64,000 nucleotides of DNA. Origin: Nautilus pompilius. Its lineage: Eukaryota; Mollusca; Cephalopoda; Nautilida; Nautilidae. Every line of letters starts with the position of its first letter. The first letter of the stretch is position 1. The stretch lies in the NCBI GenBank assembly GCA_018389105.1, contig JACATO010000980.1:310001-374000 (forward strand), read 5' to 3'. Positions 34,769-48,463 of the stretch are shown in pieces. The translations under genes were made by a program, and so were the position numbers. Below the pieces are notes generated by a model. The model saw only the letters and a list, made by a program, of their open reading frames with translations, ran no database searches and had not been told where the DNA came from.

Positions 34769-37246
34769 CTTCATATTTTAGTTTAAAACACAAATAGATG
34801 TCCAAGAAACTTCATGCAAAAATTGACAAAATTCCTGTACACGTCTAGTTTACACTTCCTGTCCTCAGTCATCCAGCCATGAGATGATGTCCAGCAACAG
34901 ATAACCACATATTAATGCTAATTATAACAAAAGAAAAAAGTTGTTTTATCAATTAAATGATAAGCACTGTAATCTTAGTATCAAATGTAAATTGGTTTAA
35001 AAATGTCAGATCACCACCATAATAAATAAGTTGACATGCAATGGCAAATTAAATATATTCTTTAAGCTGTTAAATAATGAATAATGAGAAACACCTTTAT
35101 TTCATATTTCCATGAAAGACTAAAAGGTCTTTGAGGACCCGACCAACCCATGTATTCTGTGACAGTTGTTCAAACATCCTTGGATAAATGGAAGTCAACT
35201 TGTTTCCTAAATTATGATCATAAGAGAAGTCTGTTTACTAGCTCTACTCAATGATGGGATAATTAAAGCAGTTCAAGATTCATCCATCCAGGATTTGCTT
35301 CAACTGACCAGAGAAATACCATGTTAGCAAAACCCAACACGTAAATCTAATTAGGAGAAAGACTTATGTTTAACAACCAAAGCATCTAACTGCAGGGATT
35401 TTTGTCTCAGAACTTGCCACCAGTGACTGGCATTATGTGGATGCTTTATGTAATAAACAGACTTTACTAAAAAATTAAATACAGAAACAATTTTATTGCT
35501 ATTTCTTTGTTTGAAAAAAATCTAAATAGCTGGGAATTTAGTAAAACTGAATTCTATTTATTCTTTCCAATACAGATGTTTAAATTAAAAAATTCAACAA
35601 ACAAAACAAATTTACTATTTGTAATAAGCCTGCTGCACAGATAGCTGCATCAGTTGTCAGAAGATGCTAATAAAGGTGATTTTTTCCCAGTTTTTCTGCT
35701 TTAAAATCTATTTTTTTTTCCATTTATAAAACAGTATACAATTTGTGAATACTAAATTTACACTGAATGTCCTGACATATTCTAATGTTATAACTGCCGT
35801 TCCAGTGTCATCCTGGCATCATTCAAAGATTTTAAATAATATTGGTATGGCAAAATCAAGTCTTGCATACAGCAGTTTTGATAGCATTACAAAGTACAGG
35901 CAATATCTAATCATCAGATAGAAAGAAAGAAAAGGATTTAAATAATCTGCAGAGATTCAATCAACAAATACCAAGAGATTTGGAGTTTGGATATCTTAGC
36001 TCTGCAGATTCCTTGTTCTTACTGAGAATTTGCTGAAACTAGTCAATGATAGCACCACTAGAACATGAAAATGCTGCCCCTGGTGCCTCTTAAATAAGGT
36101 CACATGTCAGATCTCTTAGCTGGCTACAATCAGTGACCCTGGTGGGAGCCAGATTCCCCAAAGAAGCAGAAGAGAAGAATGCAAGATAAAAAATCAAGGT
36201 GTGGTTCCTGCCAAACCACCTTGAACACAAGCTTCCAGTCTACTTTTACTGCCATCTCCAGCAAATCTAGTGATAGTTGACAGTATCCAGAGGCTGTAAT
36301 GGTTTCTCTAGGTGCCAGCTATGCTGTTTTCACGCTATTTTACTAATAGATTTTAAATGACAGACTTCTGTTAGTACTTACAACTAAACTAAACTAACTG
36401 GACTCATTTTGAGAAAAACCTATTATCACCCTGCCTCCTTTCTGAGTGACTTTGAATATTTGAATACATTTAATTAACATAGAATTCAAATAAATACTGT
36501 AAAAGTTCTTGAAAAGGAATGTGATAGTGATAAAAGAAATTAACTTTTTGTGACTTAGTTATATTTCCAAGAACACATCTGCAATGCAATAGAATTTAAG
36601 ACTGAAATACAAACATTTGAATAAAAAATGTTTGCAATTTTAAAGTGTTGTGACCACACACACACACACACATTAAAAAAAACAATAGAATTAAATGTCT
36701 AATATTTTCAAAACTTATTGCAAATACAAATAAAAAAGCTTGACACCAACATCGTCCTTGAAATCTAGTAGTATCTTTACTAGGGAATCATCAAAATGGC
36801 TGATTAGTAAAATTTGTAAGATAACTTTTTACCCATTCCTACTGGAAAGTAGGAAAATAAAGGCCATCTTTCCTACTATGGGGACAGATGTGTACACGAA
36901 ACACTTCGTGTCTCCAAATCTTAATAAAAATGTTTGCTAATACAAATTGAGGAGTAAAAACATCCTGAGAGAACTTGTAATATGTTGCAACATCCTGCTA
37001 ATGTAGTTTTTATAAAAACCCCAAAACATACAGATAATTAAAAAAAATATTTAGCCCGCCCCTCACGAGCCAGGTGGTCACTTTCTCATTGGTACAAAAA
37101 CCCATGTTTGAGAAGTTCCATGGGCAGAGAGAAGCCTTTTGCTGCCCTCTATTTCATTCTCGATGCATCACGAGAAATTATTGAAAAATCTCTTCACCAA
37201 CTTTGGAGGTAGAAATTTTAGTGAAGTGTTTAATAATGTCTGGTAA
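34769..37246. other. Non-coding stretch
   Basis: AT-rich with a (CA)n run at 36655-36672. No gene or bounded mobile element that I can support. Confidence 0.5.
36655..36672. repeat. (CA)n microsatellite
   Basis: Nine CA units. Confidence 0.88.
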
Positions 37247-37510
37247 AATGATAGCAGTACCTCAAATTACGTCGTGATTAGTCCTGTGGCAGCGCTGGTG
37301 ATGTTCAAGGAAGACAGGCAGATGAGCATCTTCTCTACCGATGATAAAGTTAAAAGCTTCATCAGTTCGTTGAAGCAGACGCACAGGTGGTCAGAATTGA
37401 TCACGTGCTGTCCGCTTCCCATGTTGTATTGCCTCGGGACTACATCTGCATACTTTAGTATACATTTGTACCGTGTACTACGGAAAACTCAAATGCCTTT
37501 TACCTTTTAA
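37247..37510 (+). CDS. Protein-like open segment, unrecognised
   Basis: An 87-codon open stretch ends at TAA (37510). It reads ISPVAALVMFKEDRQMSIFS, then TDDKVKSFISSLKQTHRWSE and LITCCPLPMLYCLG. Base composition is GC-richer than the surroundings and CpG is retained, which suggests either a real exon or an element fragment rather than chance. A possible acceptor (GATAGCAG) lies at 37249-37256. No donor is evident. The reverse strand is also partly open. I recognise no domain. It lies 150 bp from the hAT at 37667. Confidence 0.3.
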   Translation, partial: NDSSTSNYVVISPVAALVMFKEDRQMSIFSTDDKVKSFISSLKQTHRWSELITCCPLPMLYCLGTTSAYFSIHLYRVLRKTQMPFTF

Positions 37511-37658
37511 TTTTTTTTTTTTCAATTTCCATTCTGAAAGACGTTTTGAAATCTGTGATGTGATAGGTTGAAATATCACCTCTTCGGGTGCTTCCACAAT
37601 GACCACCTAGGGAATGTGAACAACCTCACAGTAAAGAGTGACTACCTGGCTCATTAGG

Positions 37659-37666
37659 GGTTAGAG
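37659..37666. repeat. Target-site duplication, left (GGTTAGAG)
   Basis: Identical to the 8 bases at 40761-40768. Confidence 0.95.
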
Positions 37667-40600
37667 CAGTGGTTCTCAACCTTTTATGGGCCATGCCCAC
37701 CTAATCACCTCTAAAATCCTGATGCCCCCATGTGGTGATATATAATTCTTATCATTTAAAAAGTTAACTCCGTTTCAGCTGCTGAAGAAGCTTAAAACAC
37801 CAATACCTTGGTTTAAACAAGCTTCAAAAGAACATGGCATCCATGAAATAAACAAAAGACAGTTAAAGTTTTGAGCAAGAAATTACTGAAAAAATTACTA
37901 AGTGGTATTAGATTTTAATAATGATACATATGATGATAAGAGAGAATTCACAGGTAATAAAGAGAGAGGAAAATTTCTATATTTATGAAAATATTTGTGG
38001 ATTGTCTCATACAAAAACAGCAAATAAAAATTCAAAACATGTAATAGAAAACTGAAATGTACTATGAACACAAACTAACTTGAATTGAAGCTTATTTGAT
38101 CATTTTAATTACTGTACAATAAGGTATAGGTTCCTATCAAATGCAAAATGCCATTTGAGCACACCTCAAGAAAAGCGGAATAAAGTTAGTGAGACCCTTG
38201 TGCTTCATGCCTGCTGCAAAGAGATTTTATATTAGGCACTAATTTAGTCAGCTTTAGTCTCAACTCTCCTCGTTTACTGATATCCAGTGAATTTCTTTTC
38301 TTCAGTAGCAAATCATTTACAACGCTAAAGCCACATACAGCTAAATATGAAGATGGAAATGGTAACAACAGTTTCCTTGCAAGGCTAGTTGAATTTGGGC
38401 ATTTAGTTTCTGTCTCATCACAAAGCCATGACATCGCTCCTTTTATGTTGAATAAAGTTTTAACTGACTCATCATTTTTTATTTCCGAGAGTTCTTGGTA
38501 CTGCAGTGAAACATCAGATAAATCCACAAGCACTGGCTGCATCACCCACGATGGAAAATTAATCTGTTTTAAATCAGAAAATCTTTCTTTAAAATCAGAG
38601 GCCAATATTTTCAGATGATCCACAATAACAAGCACAGTAGCCTCAGTCGGCTCACAATTTTTTAGCCAATGAAATTGGTCAGAATTTTTGTCAGAAATAT
38701 TTTTTGGCATAACTCGATAAATGGAATAAAGCCAAATATCTTCGCCTTTGCATCAACAAGTGTTTTATTTGTTCCTTGAAGTTGTTTATTCAACACATTC
38801 AGTTTTATGAAAATATCTGCTAAATAACTCAAAAACGCTTTTCCATCAACGGTTAGCAGGTGCTTCATTTCAGGCTTGTCACTTAGAAAGCCACTAAGTT
38901 CATCAAACAGTTCCATGAATCTTTTCAAACAATTCCCTTACGAAAGCCACCGTACCTCAGTGTGAAGTAAAAGTCTCACATAGTCTGAATTGTTATCTTC
39001 ACAAAATTTCTCGAAAAGACACTCACATTTGGCATTAGTTTTGATAGCATTGATAGATTTTATAACTAATTTCAGTACCTCGTTAAGTACAGGAGAAATA
39101 TTTTTTGACACTAAGTTCTCTCTATGAATAACACAGTGCACAAGAAGCATCTCCGGATTCTCATCTTTCATCAATTTTAAGCAGCCATTTTTCTTGCCCA
39201 TCATAACAGGATCACCATCAGCTGCACAAGATGTTATGTTTTCCATTGGTATATTATTGATATCTAAGTAGTATTTTTGTTTATTATATATATCAGCGGC
39301 GGTAGTGGTGGTATCTAAAGATTTGCAGAATAACATTTCTTCAACAAATTCACCTTTATCAATATATCTTACATAAGTTAGCAATAAGGCCTCACTGCCT
39401 CTCACAGTTGATTCATCCATTCGTACTGAGAATTTTCTTGATTTCAGCTTTTCAACAAGTTGTGTTTCAATATCTTCACTCATTTTATCTATTCTTCTAA
39501 CAGTGTCGTTACTGAGTGGCATGGCTTTAACATCTTTTTCCAGAACTGTTTTAAGAAATGCAGATATTGATGGTTTAATTAAATCCTCCCCTATAGTATG
39601 ATTTTTTTCCAGATTTAGCAATGAGTAAAGAAATTTCATAACTTGCCTCAAGAGTACAACTGATAGTAACAGTTTGTGCAGTGAACAGAGACTTTATTGT
39701 TGATCTTTTTTCAAACTTATTCTTTAAAGATTTGAAGTAGTTCAAATCTGAATTTACATACGCACTATGTTTTGCCTTCAAATGCGCCTCAAGACGACCT
39801 CGTTTCATTGATTCGTTGGTCAAGCATTGTTGGCATAAGAGTCAGAAAGGTGACCTTTCATCATGAGCAGCGGGTATGAAACCAAATTTCAAAAATTCCT
39901 CTAATACTGACGAACTTTCTTTTTACTTGCACTACTCATTTTATGCATAGGGGCTGTGACTGAGATAAATGAGTAATCTTAAGAAGTGAAATGCACTTTC
40001 AGAATTTAAGACGTTTAAGTTAACACAAAAATGAAATGAAGTTAACACACAATTAATAAAACAATGCCGATTCGTTTTATACAGCATACAAGGACAGACA
40101 GTGCGGTACACCAGATTTTTACGGTGAGAAATTTGTATCACACACGAATGTGTTGACGATAATCGTCTGACAAAAATATGCACACACACAATGAATTTGG
40201 CAAGACTGTGGTATTATATTAGCATTTGGACTATTAAGTTTTCATCTCTGACACTTTATGTATCTTCTCGTATCATCATAATACTAAACAATCAAATATA
40301 TTCACGAGCAACCGAAGAAATATGTATCAATTACCTTGCGTGAAAACACCAAAACAACTTCTTTGTTTACGAGTTCTGAATTTTCAGAAAATGGAAATCT
40401 CTCCTTTGAGAGAAAACGGAGGAAACAGTTATTATAATGGTAACTTAGTAAAAGCCCTTTGAATCGCATTTCTAAATCAAATTCAATAAATAAGGTTCTT
40501 CCATGACCTCGTGCACTTTGTGTGACGTGCATGAAGAGCAATGGCACAGTGATTATATAATAACTATACAATAAAGACTTTTCACTAAAAAAAAAAATAT

Positions 40601-40760
40601 TTACTCAAAATAGCATCTGAAACAAACTTTACCTGATGGAAAATCCAAAAAATAAAAATCGAAAATTTGGACCCAGACCTCTTCATTTGTACTCAATTGC
40701 CCCCCCCTAAAAATCGAATTGCCCACCTGTGAGGCGTACGCCCCATGTTGAGAACCACTG
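37667..40760 (-). mobile_element. Full-length hAT transposon, ZBED5-like, 3.1 kb
   Basis: Both ends read CAGTGGTTCTCAAC inward and the element is flanked by the exact 8-bp duplication GGTTAGAG. GCCCACC-type words lie close inside both ends (37696-37703 and 40723-40728). The - strand encodes an almost complete transposase ending near 38186. The 3094-bp span is normal for an autonomous copy of this hAT group, whose host-domesticated relatives include ZBED5 and FAM200. The end sequence is a widespread hAT type in vertebrates and other animals. Confidence 0.95.
38186..39890 (-). pseudogene. hAT (ZBED5-like) transposase, almost complete but broken
   Basis: Reading down from about 39890: a BED-type finger region (LLCQQCLTNESMKRG and HLKAKHS, with a stop where the first Cys-side residue of the finger should be), then LNYFKSLKNKFEKRSTIKSL. 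The catalytic core has KFSVRMDESTVRGSEALLLT with the first D, SCAADGDPVMMGKK with the second D, and HCVIHRENLVSKN with the conserved C--H/HR. It continues to LLLHTEVRWLS, where an in-frame TAA interrupts the usual RWLS(K/R)G. MKRFMELFDELSGFLSDKPE follows, then a frameshift near 38700. The C-terminal dimerisation part reads CGFSVVNDLLLKKRNSLDIS and KLVPNIKSLC. About four breaks in roughly 560 codons indicate modest age. Confidence 0.9.
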
Positions 40761-40768
40761 GGTTAGAG
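40761..40768. repeat. Target-site duplication, right (GGTTAGAG)
   Basis: Identical to 37659-37666. Confidence 0.95.
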
Positions 40769-43700
40769 TCAAAAGTTTATTGAAATCAAAGACTATCAGT
40801 GCATGGACTGCCCGTATTTCATTGAATTATTATTTGAATATTCTCTTATAAGATGTAAAGTTATATATTTATCAGCAATTTGTTTTACAAACAGATCTAA
40901 AACTTTGCTTTGCTTATGAAATATGCATATATCATTTTGCATATTATGATGTAAGTAACCAGTATAACACTAAAATCTGATTTTCATGATGTATATAGAA
41001 AGCTTTCACTGTTTGTCTAATTATAATTCTTTAATATTATCCTTGATGACCGATCTGGAATTGATAATTCAAGTAATTGTTCTTTAAAATATTAACAAGT
41101 TGAATGACTTTCTTTTATGGACAATACCTAATCCAGGTACCATGTACAGTATAAGAGAAGATTCTTTGACAAAAAAAAGTTGTAGGCCATCAGTAGGCAT
41201 CTAGCCACAGTTATACCCAAAAGAATAGGAGAGCTGATTTCTGCTATTTTTACAACCTTACTCAGTTTTAGAAGACATTGGATTTAGACATCTATTTAAT
41301 CAGCTAACAAAGATGCTACTACAGAAAATGATAATTATGTACATGACAACTGGACAGTTAGCACTGGTGGAACGTCATTGGCTAATACCTGATTTTGAAA
41401 GACATGGAGCCATCCTCAATGTTCAATTCCTAGGATCATATATAGCTAATCACATAAGTGAGCAAATTTTGACTTGCATAAATTTGAAATACCACTGGAT
41501 AAAATCTATTTCCTCCTTGCTGGACTTTCCTAAACCAGATTATCATCACTAACTCGTTTTATTTACAGTCTACAACTATGCATTAATGTTGTCATATTTA
41601 GCCAATGAGCAATAATGGGTGTTGGGTTAATTGAGTAGTAGTTGGCAGTTTCTACAGGATCTATCCACCCAAGACACCCATTTTTGATGTATGCAGTAGA
41701 CCATAATATTCCAAATCTAAATGTATGAAAAGGGCCAAAAGGAAAAACTTGTTTGCCCTCTAAAGACATCACAAAAGTTGCTAGTCAGAAGAATGCACTA
41801 ACTTCTGTTATAATTCTGTCAATTTTAGCTAGAGAACTTTATAATTAAAGCTACCATAAAGTCTACTTTAAAAAAAACTTTACAACTTTGCAAAGGCATT
41901 TACTTAAGCATTCGGTAAATAAGAACCTCCAGTATTTTCATATGCTTAGACTCACTTGACACTAAAGTTCCATTCCAAAGACAAGACATAAATATGGATA
42001 AAATGGAGCATTAACTGACAGAAGAAACTAAAAAAAGAAAAGAATGGAGCCAAAGAGATTAGACAAAGACCCAGGAGAAGTAATCACAGACTCTGATACA
42101 TATCTTTAACTGCTTAACTGATAAAGACCGTTTCTAAAATTTAGGACAGCTACGTAGAAAAAGCAAAAGGAAAAACAAAACAAGCTGCCGAGACGGGTGC
42201 TATAGAAAGAGATTAAGAAATATCCTAACTTGGCCACACTACCCAGGTTTGAAGAGCTTTTGTTATAGTGGAAAGGAAATTTTCTCCATATCAAAAGCTA
42301 AAAATCCGGTACAAAAGCACTCGCTGTATTATGGATTGTAAAAACATTACTTTAATCTTCAAACAAACTATATTTGATGTTTAACAAGTAACAAAAAGTT
42401 AGAATCTATGATAAAGTTCTGCATCATTTTTGTCTTTCATCTCTCAACAGAGTCAGATTTATAGTTTTTTTTTATACTTATTTAGAATTATTATTATTCT
42501 TTTTCCATTTCATTTTCAAATGAAAAAAGATAATTTTCAATTAAATTCTCTTTGAATCTGCTAAGGCAGAGACCAGTCCCCCAGTGAGATTTGCATGACC
42601 TAGGTGTGAACTTTGGACTCCTACCAGGCAGCGTTCACTAATCAGGAGAGCCTGCTAAAGGAAACCAATATAATAAAGTTGTTAACGACAAGCTAACAAC
42701 ATCACAAGCAGTTTGACATTTTGAAGAAAAGTTGTCACAACCAGTTTTTTCATATTTTACTTTCCTCACCGCAGATTACCTGGGTTTTAAACAGAAATTT
42801 ACCTATTACAGATTTCCTGCCTTCTTACCACACAACGGTATCTAGATTCTGCTAACCATACACTGGGTGTGTTTAGTTCCAGAACTGTGTTGATCACCTC
42901 TTTCAAATGACGCAGTAAGAATGGCATTTTATCTTTATCAGCAATGAGATCAATTTCAACATCATTATATCTATATATTTTATCTAAAATTATTCATCTA
43001 TGCAAAATAAGTTTTACATAAAGATTCTTATTTATAAATATATCTGATATCTTAATTAGATTTCAATAAATAACATTAACATTCTTTCACCATGTTATAG
43101 CAGAAATAAGCCCTAAAAATCTCCAATAGCTTTGATTTAATTATTATTTCTTCTCTTTATTTTCATACATCAGACTTCATTATTTGCAAGATAACTTTTA
43201 GTTGGATAATAAATGTGAAAACAACAGAGCTGCAGCAGAGAAAGGGTCAACTACAAGTTTTTGTTTTAGTAGCATACCAACAGACTGATTTCATTGTTGT
43301 GTCAATGATGGGCCAAGAGAATTCCTCTTCAGCCACTGACTTGGGCACAATTCCACAGTCAGCATTCAAATCTTCCAAAACAATGTCATTGATGCCCAAC
43401 TGTTGATGAGCTTGTATGTGAACAGAATAAAGCTAGTTGATTTTCTTACATGCTTTGTCTCAATCAATGTGGATGACAGTACGGAAATTTTTTGATATTT
43501 TATTAAACAAAAATAACAATAAACTAAAAGATAGTAACCAAAATTAATCAAGTTCTGAAGTATTATCAGTATGAAATGTCAACTGTCAAAGTAAACAGAC
43601 TTTTGATTGGCTACTCACCATCTCTGAAACACCTATACATAGCAGGGTCTGGTGGATAAGCCTTCCTGTGTGCAGGAAATAGAGAACATGCAGAGCAGCA

Positions 43701-45564
43701 GCTGATGGACTGCTTCATCATCAACAGATGCATTGTTCTTAAATTACTGATCTCTTTTTGTTTAAAATTCTTTTTATGAATCCTGATAATTAGATCCAAA
43801 TAAAATCTCCCTGGCACACCAGTACATTATAACAAGGTACAATAAATGATTTAAAAAACAACACAAAGGTGAAATAAAAAATAAACATTACAGAACCAAA
43901 CACTATTTCCCCTTCTTTGCTCAGCTTGAAATTCAGATAAGTAAGAGATTCATTGCAATGCTCGAAACATTAAATAGATAAATTTGCAAGAAATGCTAAA
44001 GAACTCTTAAATTTTCAGTTAATTTAGAAGCTAAGGGGTTAACTCTTTATTAGATTTGCCGGTGTTTGTGGAAGGAAACTTAATGATAATATGGTTCTCT
44101 CAAATTTGTCATCTGGTACGATACTGGAAAAACTAGTTAGAAAATGTAAACCTTTCCTAATGAACACCATACAATATTTTATTTTGTGTTTTGGTTTGGT
44201 TTGAATTTTTCCTAAATTAAAAAAAAAAAAAAATTAAGTGAACAAAAATAAGAAAACAGATGTTCTTCCAAGCCCTGTCCCGACTTTTCAATGACCAAGG
44301 AAGTTACTAAGATACGGTTTTGGATGGGGAGGGGGAAACTTAAGTGATGGTCAAAGTGAACACCAGTCAAAAGTTACCTGGAAAAACTCAATAACAAGGG
44401 GCCTGCAAAACCCCGCCAGAAACCTTTATTTTTTAAATTGAGAAAAATAAAATTTTATTATAAAAATTAATATTTTAATTTTAAACAGCATCAACAAGAT
44501 AAGGATTTTCGTTAAAATAAATAAAAATGGCATTTTACTGTATTCATTAGACAAAATGTTGTATGTATGTATAAAATAGATTTTAAAATGGATACTTTTA
44601 TTTAAATGATAGCAAAAAGTGTTTACAACTGAAAACAAAGTGGTGGATAAACGGAGTAAGAAAAGAATTTATCTAGCTTACAGTACCTCTTGTGCTGGTC
44701 TATGTAATTTAATTCTCTATCTGCTGGTCTCTTAGTCATTCTCCAACTACTATTTACAGTTTTCAAAGCAGAATAAAATTAGCTAGACAATATTACATAC
44801 AGTCCATCTGCTTTATTCAACATGTTCTTCTGAGGTAGTAACGAGTCAGAGTTCTGTATGTCTCTCTTTCCTCTTCAAATCTACTCATTTTTTTTTTGTT
44901 CTCAGACACACGTCTCTGGACCATTTACTCTCACTTTCAGGGTGGTAGATTTAATTTAAGTAGAAAGCAACGTTAAAGCTAAGTTTAATTTTTTTTTCAA
45001 ATGACCTGTTGTTGTGAAATAGGGAAGAATGGACATTGTTTGGCTCAGCTGGTGCTGCCACTTGGAGATACGTAAATGGATGTCCATTTTCTTCTTAGAC
45101 GAATTAATTTGGTGGGACATAAGGATATTTGTTGGTATACTGGACTTTCTTTCATTCACTAATGTTATTGAAGTTACCTGCAAAAGTAGATATACATGTG
45201 ATCGAGTGATTTTATCAAATTACTTGATATAATCAATAAGCAAATGCATGTGACTCTAAATAAAACTGTTTTTGGTTAGGACATCAGAACCAATCTATCA
45301 TATGCATCCATCTCACACTGGTGTTGCAGCCTTAATGGCCATAACTTATACATATTCTATCAATTTGCGTAACTATAATTAACTTTTTCGTACATTCAAA
45401 ATTTCCCAGTAAATGGCAGCCAATCATTTGCTCTTTATAGCAAAACTAGTTGAGTAAACACGTGATTCATACCAGAAATCTGGCTTCACTTTCTTCTTGG
45501 CCAATGGAAACCAATTATACAAATAAAATGACCAATCATATTTATTGTTCTAAACCAAGCATGG
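40769..45564. other. Non-coding stretch
   Basis: No gene I can support in nearly 5 kb. A segment at 42565-42655 has, on the - strand, a GTTCACACC word similar to a pol III B box and could be a decayed tRNA-derived SINE head, but the A box is poor. Remaining open frames are short and motif-free. Confidence 0.45.
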
Positions 45565-45584
45565 TTGTTCACACGATTACTCAA

Positions 45585-45760
45585 AATGGCTTTGGCAACA
45601 AGGGCGAAGAGAAAACACCATGAGTGCACATTCCAGATATCTTGGGAAACAAAATTTCCTTGGGTGGCCAAATGTATATTTGAAATAATTCATCAACTAA
45701 GTACGAGTAAAACCATAAAAAGGACAGCCAAAGAAACTACTCCCACACTGGTATTATAAA
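45585..45760 (+). pseudogene. Possible hAT N-terminal fragment
   Basis: The frame reads KRKHHECTFQISWETKFPWV then AKC. A word of the form (C/Y)-F---W---FPWL--- is typical of the start of hAT transposases with an N-terminal zinc finger. The expected Cys/His finger does not follow, and the next open stretch (45781-46014, MPQPCFMEVKKHCFQIKSEI onward) fits nothing I know. It could equally be a chance frame. Confidence 0.22.
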
Positions 45761-46020
45761 TATATACACAAGTACACCTGGTGCCTCAACCCTGTTTTAT
45801 GGAAGTAAAAAAACATTGTTTTCAGATTAAATCTGAAATTAACCAAAATGAGGATATCTTGAGACCTGCAGAATTGAAAACAAATGACAAAATCAAAGAA
45901 TGCGTGGATATTTGCAAAGCGATGGGCCTCAAACCAGTTTTGCTTGTAGTGCAAAATCTCCCCCATGAGAATTTTGAAGTTCGCAAATATGCACTTGCTT
46001 TTTCTGACATCTAGAGGAAT

Positions 46021-46790
46021 GACGACAAATCATCAGTTATGATTATTCACTGACCAGCACTTGACCATTAAGGCTGGTGGAATTTTTATAGTTGGACAGA
46101 CATTCTGGTTCCAGTAGTCTTTCGCCATAAGTTCATCTCAAATGTTTGAGGTTTACACAGTTCTAACATTTCATCTAATATAAATAAGAAAATAAAATAA
46201 AATACTTATCAATGATTAGCTTGCCACAGAATCTGGAAGGACAGCATTTAGCTGACGGTGAGAATCAAAGCTACTGCCACACCTTTTAAAACCTTAGGTG
46301 TAGTTCTATTATTAATTACTTTTGTAGTATATCAAATCAGAAACAAATAGTAAAAAATTTAAAAAGAATTATTTAGCATCAGAGTTCACTAACTGATGGT
46401 GTTCTAGACAGTACATCTCTCACAAACCATGCTTTTCATTGCCCCTCTTGAGCACCACTTTCTATAAAATTTGATAATACAAAATATTTGAATGGATAGT
46501 AGATAAATTATTTAACAATATTCTAAGGTTTTTTAAAATATTGCATCCAGATACTACACTTTCAGATTGAACTCTGATGCCATCTTTACATAATATGCCA
46601 ACACATAGTATTAGACTTTTTTGAAACTGATAGTTTAAGCTTAACTTGTGTATCACATCTCATAACATGCTAATGTGTGTCCAGTAACCAAACTGAGTCT
46701 TTACATCCAGTGAAAGGTGAAATATTTGCTTAATCAGAAAGTTACCTTTAACCAATAAGTACAGTATGAAAAATACTCAGCTTAGTGACC
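46021..46790. other. Non-coding spacer
   Basis: No gene or bounded repeat that I can support. Confidence 0.45.
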
Positions 46791-46794
46791 AACT

Positions 46795-47240
46795 GTGTAC
46801 CAGGGAACGAGAAAGCAGACAAGTTAGCAAAAGCTGGTGCGCTGAAAAACACCAACCAGACAACAGCGTTAGCTTTTGGAAGAGGATCATCATCATCAGA
46901 GCATTATTTGGGCCTCAGACAGAAATGGACTACCACCACCTACTGTCCAGAGACCAACAAGTGACTCTGGTGAGACTCCGAACCGGGACACAATCAGCTC
47001 AATGCTCACATGAGCCGAAAGTTTAAGCTGGTACCTTCACCACCTGCTCCTGTGGTCAAGAGGATCAGACAGCTGAACACATTCTACAAAGATGTTCACT
47101 TCTTGAGGGAGAAGGAAAATGTGGCCAACAGCTACTCCCCCTCAGAAAATAACTATGGCAGCTGGCAGGATCTGGAGAAGACGATTAGATTCATCGCTAG
47201 TTGTGGGATGACAGTTTAGCGGAAAACGCTAAGAAGTGAC
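46795..47240 (+). mobile_element. 5'-truncated LINE 3' end with RNase H remnant
   Basis: The first frame reads CVPGNEKADKLAKAGALKNT, the end of an RNase H domain (GN--AD-LAK-GA). A second gives LSRDQQVTLVRLRTG. A third gives AHMSRKFKLVPSP and ends GSWQDLEKTIRFIASCGMTV and a stop at 47219. This order is the C-terminus of RNase H-bearing non-LTR elements of the I/Nimb kind, whose CPCGEEDQTAEHIL zinc-knuckle-like segment is here scrambled by frameshift (about 47045-47090). The GCGGAAAACGCTAAGAAG just after the stop resembles the usual 3' tail. The reverse transcriptase and endonuclease parts are missing, as in typical 5'-truncated LINE insertions. At least two frameshifts. Confidence 0.8.
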
Positions 47241-48463
47241 CACCTCTGAATATAATCACAGTTCATTTTATAGCTGAGTTGTGCAGCTTATTATATGTTG
47301 AGCAAATGTATTATTCAAGTTTTAATGAATTAAAGTGTTTGTGCTAATTGTTTACCACAGTTTATAGCAAGTAGCCTGTTGCGTTTTCATGAAATAGTTA
47401 GAAATGGTTATATTGTATCAGGATTTATGGCAGACTTTAAAACTATTGATTTTCAATACAGATATTGATCAGATTGATCAATGATCTCATTAATTTTTTA
47501 AATATTTGGAAAAAATAATCAACAATAATTGTGTGTCCAGGAGAATCCAAAGGACTTGACAGTAGGATACTTTGACTGCACATCTAGCATGATTAACTCG
47601 AGACATTTATATACCCTTGTCATGCACCATGTAGTCATTAATGATAATGTAGTTCTGAAGTTTCTTTCTAGCTCATGCCATGTAGCTTAACACTAATCTG
47701 TGTAACGATCCAATGCGCAGACTGAATTTGTTATTCATTAGATTAATTAATAATATTTCTCCATGAATAGTTTTAGATCTGAAACAAAATGGTTAAATTT
47801 AAATAGACCTGGTAATTGTGAAAGCTTTATCATGCATAAATATGATACATATTGAAAATATCTTCAAAGAGTGAACAAGTCTCAAAAGGAACAAATTAGA
47901 TGAAAATGTTTCAAGGTACTAGGTAAATTCTAAAAATTTAAAACTGAATAAACTTGCATAAATTAACTGGTAATTAATTACAACTGATGATGATGGAAAA
48001 TAGTTGATAAATTTCATAGCTAAAACCTAATGGCTGATATGTGTGAAATTGCTCATACAATTGTTACTGCCACGAATACAGCAGATAAAATGAACAATTT
48101 ATTATTGTTGTTATTTAAAACTGACAAAACACACATAAAATAATAATAATAGACTACTCTTGAAGGATTTCAACAAATTCAATGAAGGAAAATGTCTAAA
48201 AAAATTAAATTTTTTCTGATTTATATTTTGCTAACAATAAAGATAGAAGTCTTACATTATCAAGTCTCCATATTATATTAAAATAATTCAGGTAACTGGT
48301 TATTCGCAGTTTATCATCAAAAAGTACTATTATTAATACATTTTTCAAATAAGTAAATAGTTGTTTCTTTTTTAAAATTAGATTTAGAACTTTCTTTAAA
48401 TATGAGTAAAGGATGAGAACAATAAAACATTCAGCAATCAGTTTGTTTGTTGTTGTTGGTCAG
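47241..48463. other. Non-coding stretch
   Basis: AT-rich. No gene or bounded repeat that I can support. Confidence 0.5.

Noticed and set aside
42565-42655. tRNA-like GTTCACACC word suggesting a SINE head.
   Set aside because: The A box is poor and no body or tail could be delimited.
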